DNA of 64,000 nucleotides, taken from the NCBI GenBank assembly GCA_965212145.1, contig CBDBUY010000004.1, positions 558,001 through 622,000 on the forward strand, given 5' to 3'. Below are positions 45,674 to 54,150 of this stretch, one piece after another (within the stretch, counting starts at the first letter, position 1; each line of letters opens with the position of its first letter). The notes below the pieces were generated by a model. The model saw only the letters and a list, made by a program, of their open reading frames with translations, did not search any database and was not told the origin of the DNA. A program made the translations under genes and the position numbers. The stretch is from JAAEPI01 sp965212145 (GTDB taxonomy: Bacteria > Bacteroidota > Bacteroidia > Cytophagales > Cyclobacteriaceae).

Positions 45674-45834
45674 AGTGGGCGGCAGTTAAGCTCAAAAACA
45701 GTTGGGAAAATTAACACATCCTAGTGGGTGCACCAATACCCTTTTTCGCGTATTTGCAGATTCTTTGACAAGTTCCAAAAAAAGCCACAGAAATACAACG
45801 CATCTTAAAGGCAAAAAGCAAGCCAAAACGAAAC

Positions 45835-47205
45835 CTACTCCTCCACAAACTCGTAGCAACCGATATCGGCGCTACTGTCACGTTGTGTGCCTATTAAGTC
45901 GTTTGGCACTCCCACATCTGTTCCCAACCCAATAGCAATGGATGTAGTGTCAAGCCGGTAATCGAATAAATTGGGATTTAAGAAACCAGGGAAGTTTTTT
46001 TCCTGTGAGGTGAAAAAATTATTCACCGAAAGTGAAGACTTAAGAATTCCCGAAACATACTCTTTGGTTACCTGACCAACACCTCCTTCTGCTACCAAAA
46101 GTTCCTCTTCTTCCGATCCCCAAATAATCGTGTTTCGTAGAGTCACGTCCAGATCTCCTCCGATGACAGAGTTGTCTGCCAATAGGATATTATCCGAAAA
46201 CTGAACCGATGGATCTTCTCTGAAAAAGAAGTTGGGAGTATTAACCAACGTACAATGGTCGTACTGGTACCTGCCTCCGGCAAAGTTCCCAACCAGATAA
46301 GTTCCACAATTGTAAATGAGTGTATTCTCCGCAAAAACCTCTGATGAAAAGGCCAGAATGCCGGCATTTGACATGTGTCCAATCGTTGAATTTCTTACCT
46401 CCAAATCAAACTCTGTATCATCATCTGGCGTGCCCACTCTCAACCCAATGGTTCCGTTGGTAATGTCAGCATACGTCACCTCGTTTTCATGACTTCCCTC
46501 CAAAAAATAGATGGCATCCCATTGCCCAGGCGCCTGTTGATAATTGAAGTCAAATCTTGTGTTTTTTACGGTAATTCTCTCTTCAGCAGTTCCCTGAAGC
46601 TGCAAGCTTCCTTTTACAAAAAGAGCCGCTCCATTGTCCAAAAAAACCTGCGCGCCAGGTTGGACGCTGAGCATGCAAAGGGTATCTACCAGAGCATAAT
46701 TGTAGATGACGTAAGGCCTTTCACTGGTCCATGTTACATTACACAGCGTATCTGCATTGACGAAAATTGCGTCCTGCCCATACGCCACTAGTTTCACATC
46801 GGCTTGATTTCCGTTCCAGTTGAAGACCACCGAATCTTTCACGAGATAGGGTAGATTTTCATCCCGAGGATCGATGTGAGCTGACACCAAAATCTGTAGA
46901 CTGTCTTCCCCGAACAATACTTCGTTGGTCAGGCTAGTACCTTCTCTTCCATTGATAACCAGAGTATAATCCGATAATGCCCCTTTCCCGAGTTTGATTT
47001 CGTCAAATTCAACCGCATTCTTGTTCGGATTATACACACGAAATCTGCGGGTGATACTCCTACGATCAGTCAAAAGCGTATCAAACAAAACTGTATCTGA
47101 GCTAACCAGTAGGCTGAGATTTCCGGAGCTCGCAAGAATCTCTTCATCCGGGCGGCAAGCGCTAAAAACAAGTACTGAAATCACGAATAAGTATATCCAA
47201 CGCAC
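45835..47205 (-). CDS. Lipoprotein with parallel beta-helix domain
   Basis: The 456-residue precursor has a lipoprotein signal with LVFSAC (Cys17 lipidated). Residues about 20-160 form an Ig-like beta region (RRFRVYNPNKNAVEFDEIKL, DYTLVINGREGT). From about 165 a right-handed parallel beta-helix follows, of the pectate-lyase/choice-of-anchor type: GAQVFLDNGAALFVKGSLQL, ITVKNTRF, HENEVTYADITNGTIGL, LEVRNSTIGHMSNAGI, DVTLRNTIIWG. It ends with the DIGCYEFVEE box typical of these proteins. It should sit on the outer membrane. It starts 14 bp after prfA and lies 161 bp upstream of the giant gene, all on one strand. I see no catalytic residues, so I make no enzymatic claim. Confidence 0.8.
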   Translation of the reverse strand: MRWIYLFVISVLVFSACRPDEEILASSGNLSLLVSSDTVLFDTLLTDRRSITRRFRVYNPNKNAVEFDEIKLGKGALSDYTLVINGREGTSLTNEVLFGEDSLQILVSAHIDPRDENLPYLVKDSVVFNWNGNQADVKLVAYGQDAIFVNADTLCNVTWTSERPYVIYNYALVDTLCMLSVQPGAQVFLDNGAALFVKGSLQLQGTAEERITVKNTRFDFNYQQAPGQWDAIYFLEGSHENEVTYADITNGTIGLRVGTPDDDTEFDLEVRNSTIGHMSNAGILAFSSEVFAENTLIYNCGTYLVGNFAGGRYQYDHCTLVNTPNFFFREDPSVQFSDNILLADNSVIGGDLDVTLRNTIIWGSEEEELLVAEGGVGQVTKEYVSGILKSSLSVNNFFTSQEKNFPGFLNPNLFDYRLDTTSIAIGLGTDVGVPNDLIGTQRDSSADIGCYEFVEE

Positions 47206-47219
47206 GGTGCTGTAACGAC

Positions 47220-48290
47220 CTAAGCCGCTCCTTCTTTTAGTTTTTCCGCATTTTCTGCAATTCGCAATTGCTCAATGAAATCCCCGATTTCACCGGCCAT
47301 GACCGTAGGTAAATTGTGAACGGAGTAACCGATTCGGTGATCCGTCACCCTTCCCTGAGGATAATTGTACGTACGGATTTTATCCGATCTGTCACCGCTT
47401 CCTACCATGGACTTTCTATCGGCGCTGATGGCGTCATTGTGTTTTTTCAACTCAATCTCATAGAGTCTTGATCTCAATACCTTGAGTGCCTGGGCGTAAT
47501 TCTTATGCTGCGACCTTCCGTCTTGGCACTCGACCACCAAACCCGTTGGAATGTGTGTAAGGCGAATCGCTGATTCCGTTTTGTTAATGTGCTGACCTCC
47601 AGCTCCCGAAGCTCTGAAAGTGTCTTTTCGGATATCACCCATATTCAGCTCCACATCCACTTCCTCGGCTTCCGGCAACACCGCCACGGTAGCAGCTGAA
47701 GTATGTACACGACCTTGGGATTCTGTCGCAGGAACTCTCTGAACACGGTGCACTCCTGATTCGAACTTCATCTTGCCATAAACGTCTTCACCTTCGATGG
47801 ATGCAACTATTTCCTTGAAGCCGCCAGCCGTTCCTTCATTGGCATTCATCAGTGAAAAATTCCATCCGAGAGAATCAGCGTAGCTCTTGTACATTTTGAA
47901 TAAATCTCCCGCAAAAAGGGCTGCTTCATCGCCACCAGTCCCTGCCCTGATTTCCAGGATAATGTTCTTGCTGTCGTTCGGATCCTTTGGGATCAGCATG
48001 TATTTCAACTCCTCCTCCAGGCTCTCGATTTGTGGCTCGAGTTCTTCAATTTCTGCCTTAGCCATTTCCCGAAATTCAGGATCTTTTTCTGCACCCAAAA
48101 CTTCCTTAGCCTCCTTAAAGTTGGCCTTTGCAAGCGCATATTCATCGTATTTCACAACGATCTTCTCCAAATCACTGTACTCCTTGTTGAGCTGAGAATA
48201 TTTCTTCATGTCCGACACAATGTCCGGCTGAACGATCAACTGACCTACCTCCTCAAACCTGTGCTTTATATCCTCGAGTTTTTCAATCAT
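47220..48290 (-). CDS. prfA: Peptide chain release factor 1
   Basis: The 356-residue protein has all RF1 landmarks. An N-terminal helical domain (1-100) leads into RAGTGGDEAALFAGDL. The tripeptide anticodon motif PAT (187-189) reads UAA and UAG. The universal GGQ motif (231-233, SGAGGQHINKTES) triggers peptidyl-tRNA hydrolysis. The P-A-T rather than S-P-F motif separates it from RF2. The length is normal. It lies upstream of the beta-helix lipoprotein on the same strand, so read-through could link its expression to the surface proteins. Confidence 0.97.
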   Translation of the reverse strand: MIEKLEDIKHRFEEVGQLIVQPDIVSDMKKYSQLNKEYSDLEKIVVKYDEYALAKANFKEAKEVLGAEKDPEFREMAKAEIEELEPQIESLEEELKYMLIPKDPNDSKNIILEIRAGTGGDEAALFAGDLFKMYKSYADSLGWNFSLMNANEGTAGGFKEIVASIEGEDVYGKMKFESGVHRVQRVPATESQGRVHTSAATVAVLPEAEEVDVELNMGDIRKDTFRASGAGGQHINKTESAIRLTHIPTGLVVECQDGRSQHKNYAQALKVLRSRLYEIELKKHNDAISADRKSMVGSGDRSDKIRTYNYPQGRVTDHRIGYSVHNLPTVMAGEIGDFIEQLRIAENAEKLKEGAA

Positions 48291-48383
48291 TTGGAAACGA
48301 TAATTTCAATGCAAAAATAGAAGAAGGGTTGCCAATTCTGATCACGATTTAGTTTTTAGCTGCAAAAGAGCTATTGAAATAAA

Positions 48384-48950
48384 TTAGACCAATTCCTTAT
48401 GTCTGAAACAGTCTGTCGTGTGATCGTTGACCAAACCTATGGCCTGCATGTGCGCATATATAGTGGTACTCCCAACAAACTTAAATCCTCTCTTTTTAAG
48501 GTCTTTGCTCAGTGCGTCTGATTCCTTAGTTGTAACCGGAACCTGTGACATATTCTCCCAATGGTTGATTTTCGGGCTCCCGTCTACGAACCTCCATATA
48601 TACCGATCGAACGAACCGAATTCCTCCTGAATCTGAATGAACTTTTGAGCATTATTAATGGCGGCCTCTATTTTGGCTCTGTTTCTGATTATGGAAGCAT
48701 CCAATAATAATTCTTCCACCATTCCGGGCCCATAACTTGCGACTTGCGAAACCTCGAAATCACAGAACGCCCGCCTATATCCCTCGCGTTTTTTTAAGAT
48801 TGTAGCCCAGCTTAAACCGGCCTGTGCACATTCCAATACCAAGAATTCAAAATGCTTTTGGTCATCGTGCACTGGTACCCCCCATTCCTCATCATGATAA
48901 TCCACATATTCCTGAAACTGACCATGAGCCCATGCACATCTCGTCTGCAT
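48384..48950 (-). CDS. tag: DNA-3-methyladenine glycosylase I
   Basis: The 188-residue protein is a full-length Tag homologue. The N-terminal RCAWAHG and YHDEEWGVP segments and the C-terminal NDHTTDCFRH segment supply the Cys/His set that binds the structural zinc of this family. LSWATILKKREGYRRAF is the helix-hairpin-helix region, and FVGSTTIYAHMQAIGLVNDH is the conserved C-terminal core. The enzyme removes 3-methyladenine from alkylated DNA. It is divergent from the exported protein gene at 49002, with only about 50 bp between starts. Confidence 0.95.
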   Translation of the reverse strand: MQTRCAWAHGQFQEYVDYHDEEWGVPVHDDQKHFEFLVLECAQAGLSWATILKKREGYRRAFCDFEVSQVASYGPGMVEELLLDASIIRNRAKIEAAINNAQKFIQIQEEFGSFDRYIWRFVDGSPKINHWENMSQVPVTTKESDALSKDLKKRGFKFVGSTTIYAHMQAIGLVNDHTTDCFRHKELV

Positions 48951-49001
48951 CTGTATAATTTTTTGACTAAAGGTAGGTTTAATAATATATAATTTAGCCG
49001 C

Positions 49002-49952
49002 ATGAGAAGCTTTCTAGGAATGGCCTTTTTAGTTCCCTTTATCGCATATGCTCAGGTACCTGAGAGTATCGTTCAAGACAGATCATTAGTGATTCTTGAT
49101 TTTCCTCTGCAGCATTCAAGTGGCTTTGAGGTTCGCGGGGAATGGAAAGAAACGGCCGATGAGGTTCAGAGTATGCTGAAAATTATCAATGTGGATGCCG
49201 TTGGATATTTGCATGCTGACGATTGGCAGGCGAGTCCGGACGTTAACCTTTCCTATCGTCTTTTCTTCGCAGCAAGAAATATCCAAAACCTTATACGTTT
49301 GGGACAAGAGGGCAACCTTATCACCCTGTCCGTGCTGGATTTTAAATCTCAAAATGAGCTTTGGAGCACGGAGGCCGGATCCGTTCGTCAGGCAGTGATT
49401 CGACTTGGTAATGAAATCAAGAAAAAGAATTTCGACGTTGAGAATTTTCTACCCATGGATCGGGCGGAAGTTTTCGTGGATATCCCGTTTTCCCGCTGGA
49501 GCGCTTCATCAACTTATCCCGATCAAATAAAGAGACTAACCATCGGGGTAGCCAAGTTTCCGGATGATGCGGAAAATGCAAGGCTTAAATCCTTAATGGA
49601 TCAGTACCCTTTTAAGTATGAATTATTCGAGTACAAAGACGATGAAGATGCCTTCAGAAATGGCTATCAATACGTTCTTTTGAACATCACCACGTCAGGA
49701 TCGACAATTCGCCAATTATTAAACCTTGATACGGAAATCATGGAGACTGACTTCATATCTACTGTGAAGGGAGACAGCTCGAGTGTGAAGCTGAAAACCA
49801 TCCCTGCGGATGCCCGAGTCACCAAGTTTTTTATCAAACAAACTGTCAACAAAGAAATCTTCGTGGGGAAAAACTGGGATGCTGATGTTGATTGGGAAAA
49901 GTCTTTAGAGAATTTCATTCATAATCTGAGAATCGCATTCAAGAAAATCTGA
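49002..49952 (+). CDS. Exported protein of unknown function
   Basis: The 316-residue precursor has a signal peptide (MRSFLGMAFLVPFIAYAQ, cleavage near AYA-Q). The mature protein has no cysteine cluster, lipobox or repeats. It contains mixed alpha/beta segments with a central VEVFVDIPFSRW-like stretch and a C-terminal DWEKSLENFIHNLRIAF helix. I recognise no family or catalytic motif; it resembles conserved periplasmic proteins found mainly in Cytophagales. It overlaps the NAT gene in a TGATG junction, so the two are probably co-translated. A TTG at 48963-48965 and an AT-rich stretch ending about 5 bp before the ATG could be promoter elements, but the spacing does not fit the consensus. Confidence 0.6.
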   Translation: MRSFLGMAFLVPFIAYAQVPESIVQDRSLVILDFPLQHSSGFEVRGEWKETADEVQSMLKIINVDAVGYLHADDWQASPDVNLSYRLFFAARNIQNLIRLGQEGNLITLSVLDFKSQNELWSTEAGSVRQAVIRLGNEIKKKNFDVENFLPMDRAEVFVDIPFSRWSASSTYPDQIKRLTIGVAKFPDDAENARLKSLMDQYPFKYELFEYKDDEDAFRNGYQYVLLNITTSGSTIRQLLNLDTEIMETDFISTVKGDSSSVKLKTIPADARVTKFFIKQTVNKEIFVGKNWDADVDWEKSLENFIHNLRIAFKKI

Positions 49953-50770
49953 TGGAACTCAATCGCTTCAGGACCAGACCAAAGGCAGCCCCAATTGACG
50001 TGTCGGCCTACCTTGATCTTCTGGGCGTCATGAAGGAATTACCGTCATTGAATTACCTCAGAAAAATTCACAGGAATCATCTTAAAAAGATCCCTTTTGA
50101 AAATCTCGATATTCACCTAAAGGTCCCCATTTCCCTCGATGTGAAGAAGATCTTTCAGAAAATAAAGAATGGAAAAAGGGGTGGTCTTTGTTTTGAGTTA
50201 AACCTGACATTCTATCATCTCCTTATGCATTTGGGGTATGATACTCATTTGATATCCGCGAGGGTTTGGAATGATAAGACAAAGAAATACGGTGCTGAGT
50301 ATGACCATATGGCCATGTTGGTCAAGATTCAAAATGACATTTACTTATGCGACGTAGGGTTTGGGGATGGATTTCTTAGTCCTATTAAGATGAAGTCTAG
50401 TCAACCCCAGCTGGACTTTAATAAGTTTTATCAGGTCGAAAGGGATCCCGATTCCAATTTCATTCTTCAAGTGTCGGAGGACGGTCAGAATTTCCAACCA
50501 GTTTACATTTTTGCTCCAAAATTTCGAGAGCCCATCGAATTCATTGATCGATGTGACTTTATCCAAAAGTCCGATCAATCCCCTGTTGTTAAGAAAAAAG
50601 TCATCTCAATTTTTACCGAATTGGGTTTTATAAAGCTCACTGACCAACAGTTGATCATCCGTGAAAAAGGTCAAGCTAATAGCTCAGAAGTCATGAATGA
50701 AGACGACTTCTATGCAAAAATGGAGGAGCACTTCGGGATTAACCGATTACTCCTCCATAATCTAGAATAG
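49952..50770 (+). CDS. nat: Arylamine N-acetyltransferase
   Basis: The 272-residue protein has the NAT catalytic triad Cys80 (RGGLCFELN), His119 (YDHMAML) and Asp134 (CDVGFGDG), the FENLDIHL segment at 49-56 and normal length. NATs transfer acetyl from acetyl-CoA to arylamines and hydrazines through the Cys thioester. The start codon overlaps the stop of the exported protein gene. The natural substrate cannot be predicted; it may modify an aromatic amine made or met by the cell. Confidence 0.92.
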   Translation: MELNRFRTRPKAAPIDVSAYLDLLGVMKELPSLNYLRKIHRNHLKKIPFENLDIHLKVPISLDVKKIFQKIKNGKRGGLCFELNLTFYHLLMHLGYDTHLISARVWNDKTKKYGAEYDHMAMLVKIQNDIYLCDVGFGDGFLSPIKMKSSQPQLDFNKFYQVERDPDSNFILQVSEDGQNFQPVYIFAPKFREPIEFIDRCDFIQKSDQSPVVKKKVISIFTELGFIKLTDQQLIIREKGQANSSEVMNEDDFYAKMEEHFGINRLLLHNLE

Positions 50771-50780
50771 GTAGGTAAAA

Positions 50781-51176
50781 TTAGATTTCGTATTTCTTAA
50801 CAGCTTTCTTCAGGTTATCCACATTCGCCGTAATCGCCGGGTCAGAGTAAATCTGTTTTGACAATGCGCCAATAACCTTCTTTTTGAAGCCTAATTTTTC
50901 TGCAATCTCTTCGCAATACTTAATCTCACTTAAGTAAACCTGGCTATCAATCTTCATCAACTGAACAACATTATATAGATAGTCAAATTTCTCATCATCA
51001 GTCATAGTGCTGAGTGGCGGAAGTTCAACGGGATTGTCTACCAAGTCATCAATCTCTTCTTCCTTTAAACGATTGGCTTTCCCAATCATATAAATGAGTT
51101 GCTTCTCCTCACCGGAGAACTCTCCGTCAGCATTGGCAAGAGTGATAAGTGCGCTTAATTGTGCTCGAATGCTCAT
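50781..51176 (-). CDS. TerB-like protein, copy 1
   Basis: The 131-residue all-helical protein has the TerB (tellurite resistance/DjlA N-terminal-like) pattern. LITLANADGEFSGEEKQLIYMIGKAN (about 10-35) holds the acidic DxDGxFxxxE loop, and a second half (YLYNVVQLMKIDSQVYLSEIKYCEEIA) repeats the same helix-loop-helix design. It is cytosolic with no membrane segment. It is followed by a close paralogue upstream on the same strand, 45 bp away. TerB-type domains often act as metal-binding or stress-sensing modules; no ter-operon partner is present here. Confidence 0.75.
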   Translation of the reverse strand: MSIRAQLSALITLANADGEFSGEEKQLIYMIGKANRLKEEEIDDLVDNPVELPPLSTMTDDEKFDYLYNVVQLMKIDSQVYLSEIKYCEEIAEKLGFKKKVIGALSKQIYSDPAITANVDNLKKAVKKYEI

Positions 51177-51221
51177 AGTTGGCTTCTTTTAGATTTTTAT
51201 TGATTTTTAAATATAGCTTTT

Positions 51222-51638
51222 TCAGTTAATAAATTTTTTAACCTTTTGCTTTAATTTTTCTCTGTCTGTGGTAATCGTTGGGTCGCTGTAAATCATGGAC
51301 GACATTTTGCCGACCACCTTCTTGTCAAAACCAAGATTCACCGCAACGTCCTCACAATACCTGATCTCCGATAAGAAAATCTCATGATCTATCTTCATTA
51401 ACTGAATGATGTTGTACAAGTATTCAAACTTTTGATCAAAGGTCAGCGCGACAAAATCAGGCTGTTTATCGATCGATTTGCTTTTTAATCCTTCTTTTAT
51501 CAGTTCCTGAATTTCATCTTGTGGAACTCCGTTTGCCTTTCCTATGGCAAGAATTTGCATTTCCTCGCTCTTATCGAATTTATCATCAACGATGGCCAGT
51601 TGGATCAACGCTTGCAATTGTGATTTAATGCTGCTCAT
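51222..51638 (-). CDS. TerB-like protein, copy 2
   Basis: The 138-residue protein is a paralogue of the gene at 50781. LIQLAIVDDKFDKSEEMQIL and YLYNIIQLMKIDHEIFLSEIRYCEDVA align with it along the whole length, and both end in a lysine-rich helix (KKAVKKYEI and KQKVKKFIN). The loop of the first half is VDDKFDKSE here against ADGEFSGEE in copy 1, so metal affinity may differ. The two genes form a tandem-duplication unit, probably co-transcribed. Confidence 0.75.
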   Translation of the reverse strand: MSSIKSQLQALIQLAIVDDKFDKSEEMQILAIGKANGVPQDEIQELIKEGLKSKSIDKQPDFVALTFDQKFEYLYNIIQLMKIDHEIFLSEIRYCEDVAVNLGFDKKVVGKMSSMIYSDPTITTDREKLKQKVKKFIN

Positions 51639-51682
51639 AAGTTTTGATTGTACTCAGAAATAAGTTTTAAGTTAGTCAAATT

Positions 51683-52444
51683 TCAGTGCATGTAACTTCC
51701 TGCATTCACATCAAAAGTAGATCCAGTTGCATGATCCGCCATACCGCTTGCAATGAACGTCACCAATGGAGCAATGTCCTTCGCTTCGGTTAGTCTCTCT
51801 AAAGCTAAATCCTCTTTAGCATATTCCTCACCAAACTCCTGCATAAATTGCTGAGCCATTTCTGTTCGTACAAAACCCGGAGCTACGCTAAAAGCTTTAA
51901 TTCCTTCGGAACCAAAGTTCTTCGCGATGGTCTGTGTCAGGGAAATCAGGCCCGCCTTCGAAGCAGCATAGGCAGCATACTCTTCCTTTTCTCCTTTAAA
52001 GGCCGCCCGGGAAGCAATATTAATTATTCGTCCAGCAGATCTCCTTTGAACAAAATGCTCAATGGCCTTCTTGCTAAGAATTGCCGGAGATGTAAGATTG
52101 ACCATCAAAGTGGTGTTCCAAACATTCAGCCAATCCTTTTCTGGCGAATCCATTTTCGAAGAGAGAGCAACTCCGGCATTGTTTATCAGTATCTCCACGC
52201 TTCCCATCTCCAGGGAGACCCTTTCGAAAAGCTTGCCTGCCTCGCCCTCTTTTGATAAATCGGCTTGAAATGGTCTGGATTGATTGCCTATAATACTGGC
52301 AAGATTCTCTGCTTCACGTGTGCTTTCATTGTAATGGATGGCAATACTGGCTCCTGCCTCGGCTAATTTGGTGGAAATTGCCTTTCCAATGCCTTTACTT
52401 GCTCCAGTTACTAGAATATTAAGACCAGATAGATTAATATACAT
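51683..52444 (-). CDS. SDR-family oxidoreductase (FabG-like)
   Basis: The 253-residue classical short-chain dehydrogenase has the TGASKGIG cofactor motif (13-20), NNAG (88-91), and catalytic Ser145 (INIAS), Tyr159 and Lys163 (YAASK). It ends with the GFVRTEM and STFDVNAGSYM regions of the substrate and cofactor pocket. The closest class is 3-oxoacyl-ACP reductase-like. The lack of an acidic residue right after the second strand (HYNEST) hints at NADPH. It does not lie in a fatty-acid operon, so the substrate is open. Confidence 0.88.
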   Translation of the reverse strand: MYINLSGLNILVTGASKGIGKAISTKLAEAGASIAIHYNESTREAENLASIIGNQSRPFQADLSKEGEAGKLFERVSLEMGSVEILINNAGVALSSKMDSPEKDWLNVWNTTLMVNLTSPAILSKKAIEHFVQRRSAGRIINIASRAAFKGEKEEYAAYAASKAGLISLTQTIAKNFGSEGIKAFSVAPGFVRTEMAQQFMQEFGEEYAKEDLALERLTEAKDIAPLVTFIASGMADHATGSTFDVNAGSYMH

Positions 52445-52602
52445 GTCGTTTCAAACTAAGAAGCCTAAAATAGCTAATGATTGGCAAGGTTTGGATTTTA
52501 ATTCCAAATTTCCGTTTCTTAGCAGAATAACATAATTTAGCGATAGCCAGCCTTGAAAATTATTACCGCCAAAATCGTTAATTCCACCTTAAACTTGGAT
52601 GA

Positions 52603-53826
52603 ATGGGTATAGTGATCCCTCTACTGCTAATCTCCTTCTGTTGCCTAATCATATGGCGCGCGGGAGATGGTTTCATGACAGCTTCAGAGTATGTCGGTCG
52701 TAATCTATCAGAAGGTGTTCGAGGAGCTACAATCAATGCGATTGCCAGTTCAATGCCTGAAGTGTTTACTTCCCTATTCTTCCTTTTCATTCTTCAGCAA
52801 GACGGTGTAGGATTTACCGGTGGTATTGGAACCACAGCTGGTAGTGCTATTTTCAATAGTATGGTGATTCCAGCGGTTGCAGTTATCGCAGTGATCTCTA
52901 TGGGTCTGACTAAAAACATTGAGGTGTCACGAAAGGTGATGCTGAGAGATGGGATAGCATTGGTGATTGCCGAGTTCATCTTCTTAATTCTGATTAGCGG
53001 ATCGACTCTTTACTGGTATCATGGATTGATATTGATGCTCGTTTATGTTGTGTATATCGTATACATGTTCGGAACCATGAGCAAGAAGGAGAGAAGCGAA
53101 ATGCTTGATGAAGATTCCCATATTCCCGATGAAGAGTTTGAACACGAGGAACCACAAAGCTCTCTTCTAAAGGGGATTTTAACTTTTGATTTAGAAAGAA
53201 TATTCATTGGCCGTGCCCAGCTTAACAATAGTCGCGCTTGGGTTCTCCTTGTTTTCTCTACACTGGCCATAGCCCTTGTTTGTTACTTCCTAGTACTTGG
53301 ATGTGAGTGGATAGGTACAGGACCTGGAGCTGGAACAGGTGGGCACGATTCATATCATCTTTTTGGATATGAGTTTGTGGGTCTAGGAATTCCGGTGATG
53401 TTCGTGGCACTTATTTTGGCCTCTGCAGCATCTAGTTTCCCGGATACAATCATCTCAATGAAGGATGCCAAAAAAGGAAATTACGATGACGCTATTTCGA
53501 ATGCATTAGGCTCGAACATTTTTGATGTTTGTTTCGCTCTCGGTCTTCCGATGATGATTTTCACTCTTATTCACGGACCTATCACCATGCCCGAAGAAAT
53601 AGTGAGACAAAGTACTGAATTGCGCTTCCTACTGTGGTTACTAACAATCGTAGTGGTGATCCTTTTCATCTCTGGGAAATACCTTGGTAAGAGAAAAGCA
53701 TACTTGCTTTTAAGCATGTATGGCATATTCATCGTCTATGTCGTAGGAAGAGGAACTAAGCACCCTTTGGCACAGGATATCGCTGACTGGTTAGTGAATT
53801 CAGCGCATTATTTAGGAATCGGTTAA
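52603..53826 (+). CDS. Sodium/calcium exchanger family (CaCA) transporter
   Basis: The 407-residue protein has about ten membrane helices and two alpha-repeats. Repeat 1 holds GATINAIASSMPEVFTS (41-57) with GTTAGSAIFNSM, and repeat 2 holds ASAASSFPDTIIS (about 275-287) with NALGSNIFDVCFALGLP. The small residues with Glu53 and Asp283 form the cation site of this superfamily. A cytosolic acidic loop (about 163-186, DEDSHIPDEEFEHEEP) lies between the halves. It should exchange Ca2+ for Na+ or K+ across the inner membrane. Its 3' end overlaps the convergent Rieske gene by 15 bp. Confidence 0.88.
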   Translation: MGIVIPLLLISFCCLIIWRAGDGFMTASEYVGRNLSEGVRGATINAIASSMPEVFTSLFFLFILQQDGVGFTGGIGTTAGSAIFNSMVIPAVAVIAVISMGLTKNIEVSRKVMLRDGIALVIAEFIFLILISGSTLYWYHGLILMLVYVVYIVYMFGTMSKKERSEMLDEDSHIPDEEFEHEEPQSSLLKGILTFDLERIFIGRAQLNNSRAWVLLVFSTLAIALVCYFLVLGCEWIGTGPGAGTGGHDSYHLFGYEFVGLGIPVMFVALILASAASSFPDTIISMKDAKKGNYDDAISNALGSNIFDVCFALGLPMMIFTLIHGPITMPEEIVRQSTELRFLLWLLTIVVVILFISGKYLGKRKAYLLLSMYGIFIVYVVGRGTKHPLAQDIADWLVNSAHYLGIG

Positions 53827-54150
53827 TTCCAGATAGACGCACTCAGAATCTTGCCAAACCTTTGCGAATCTTAAGTTAGAGCATCGGTTCTCAGATTCTT
53901 CCCCATTACCCAGATTGAACCTGAAGCTATGCCAAGGGCAAACTATTTCATCCATTGCGTTCAGATGGCCCGAAAATAGAGACTCTCCCAGGTGAGGACA
54001 CTGGTCTTCAAAAGCAATAATTTTATCATTTTTTCTAACTAGACAAAAGGGTTTACCATTCACTTTGATCTTTAGTTTTCCCCCAACACGGAGGTTTTGA
54101 TCTAATTGATCAGTACTTTCAAACAACAAATATTTCTTTGAATTGCTCAT
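53812..54150 (-). CDS. Small Rieske [2Fe-2S] ferredoxin-like protein
   Basis: The 112-residue protein has the two Rieske cluster motifs: C51PH53LGESL and C71PWH74SFRF, with normal spacing for ferredoxin-type Rieske proteins of nitrite-reductase or dioxygenase type. There is no membrane anchor or signal peptide, so it is cytosolic. The gene overlaps the convergent exchanger gene by 15 bp and shares its start region with the divergent aminotransferase gene (start codons overlap as CATG). It is probably an electron carrier; the partner oxygenase or reductase is not evident nearby. Confidence 0.9.
   Translation of the reverse strand: MSNSKKYLLFESTDQLDQNLRVGGKLKIKVNGKPFCLVRKNDKIIAFEDQCPHLGESLFSGHLNAMDEIVCPWHSFRFNLGNGEESENRCSNLRFAKVWQDSECVYLELTDS

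Noticed and set aside
11809..45000. Many plus-strand ORFs of 60-150 codons across the giant gene (for example 29037-29495, 30932-31390, 31661-32035)
   Set aside because: They lie antisense to one long, clearly homologous frame, repeat with the LamG period, and have no signal or domain of their own.
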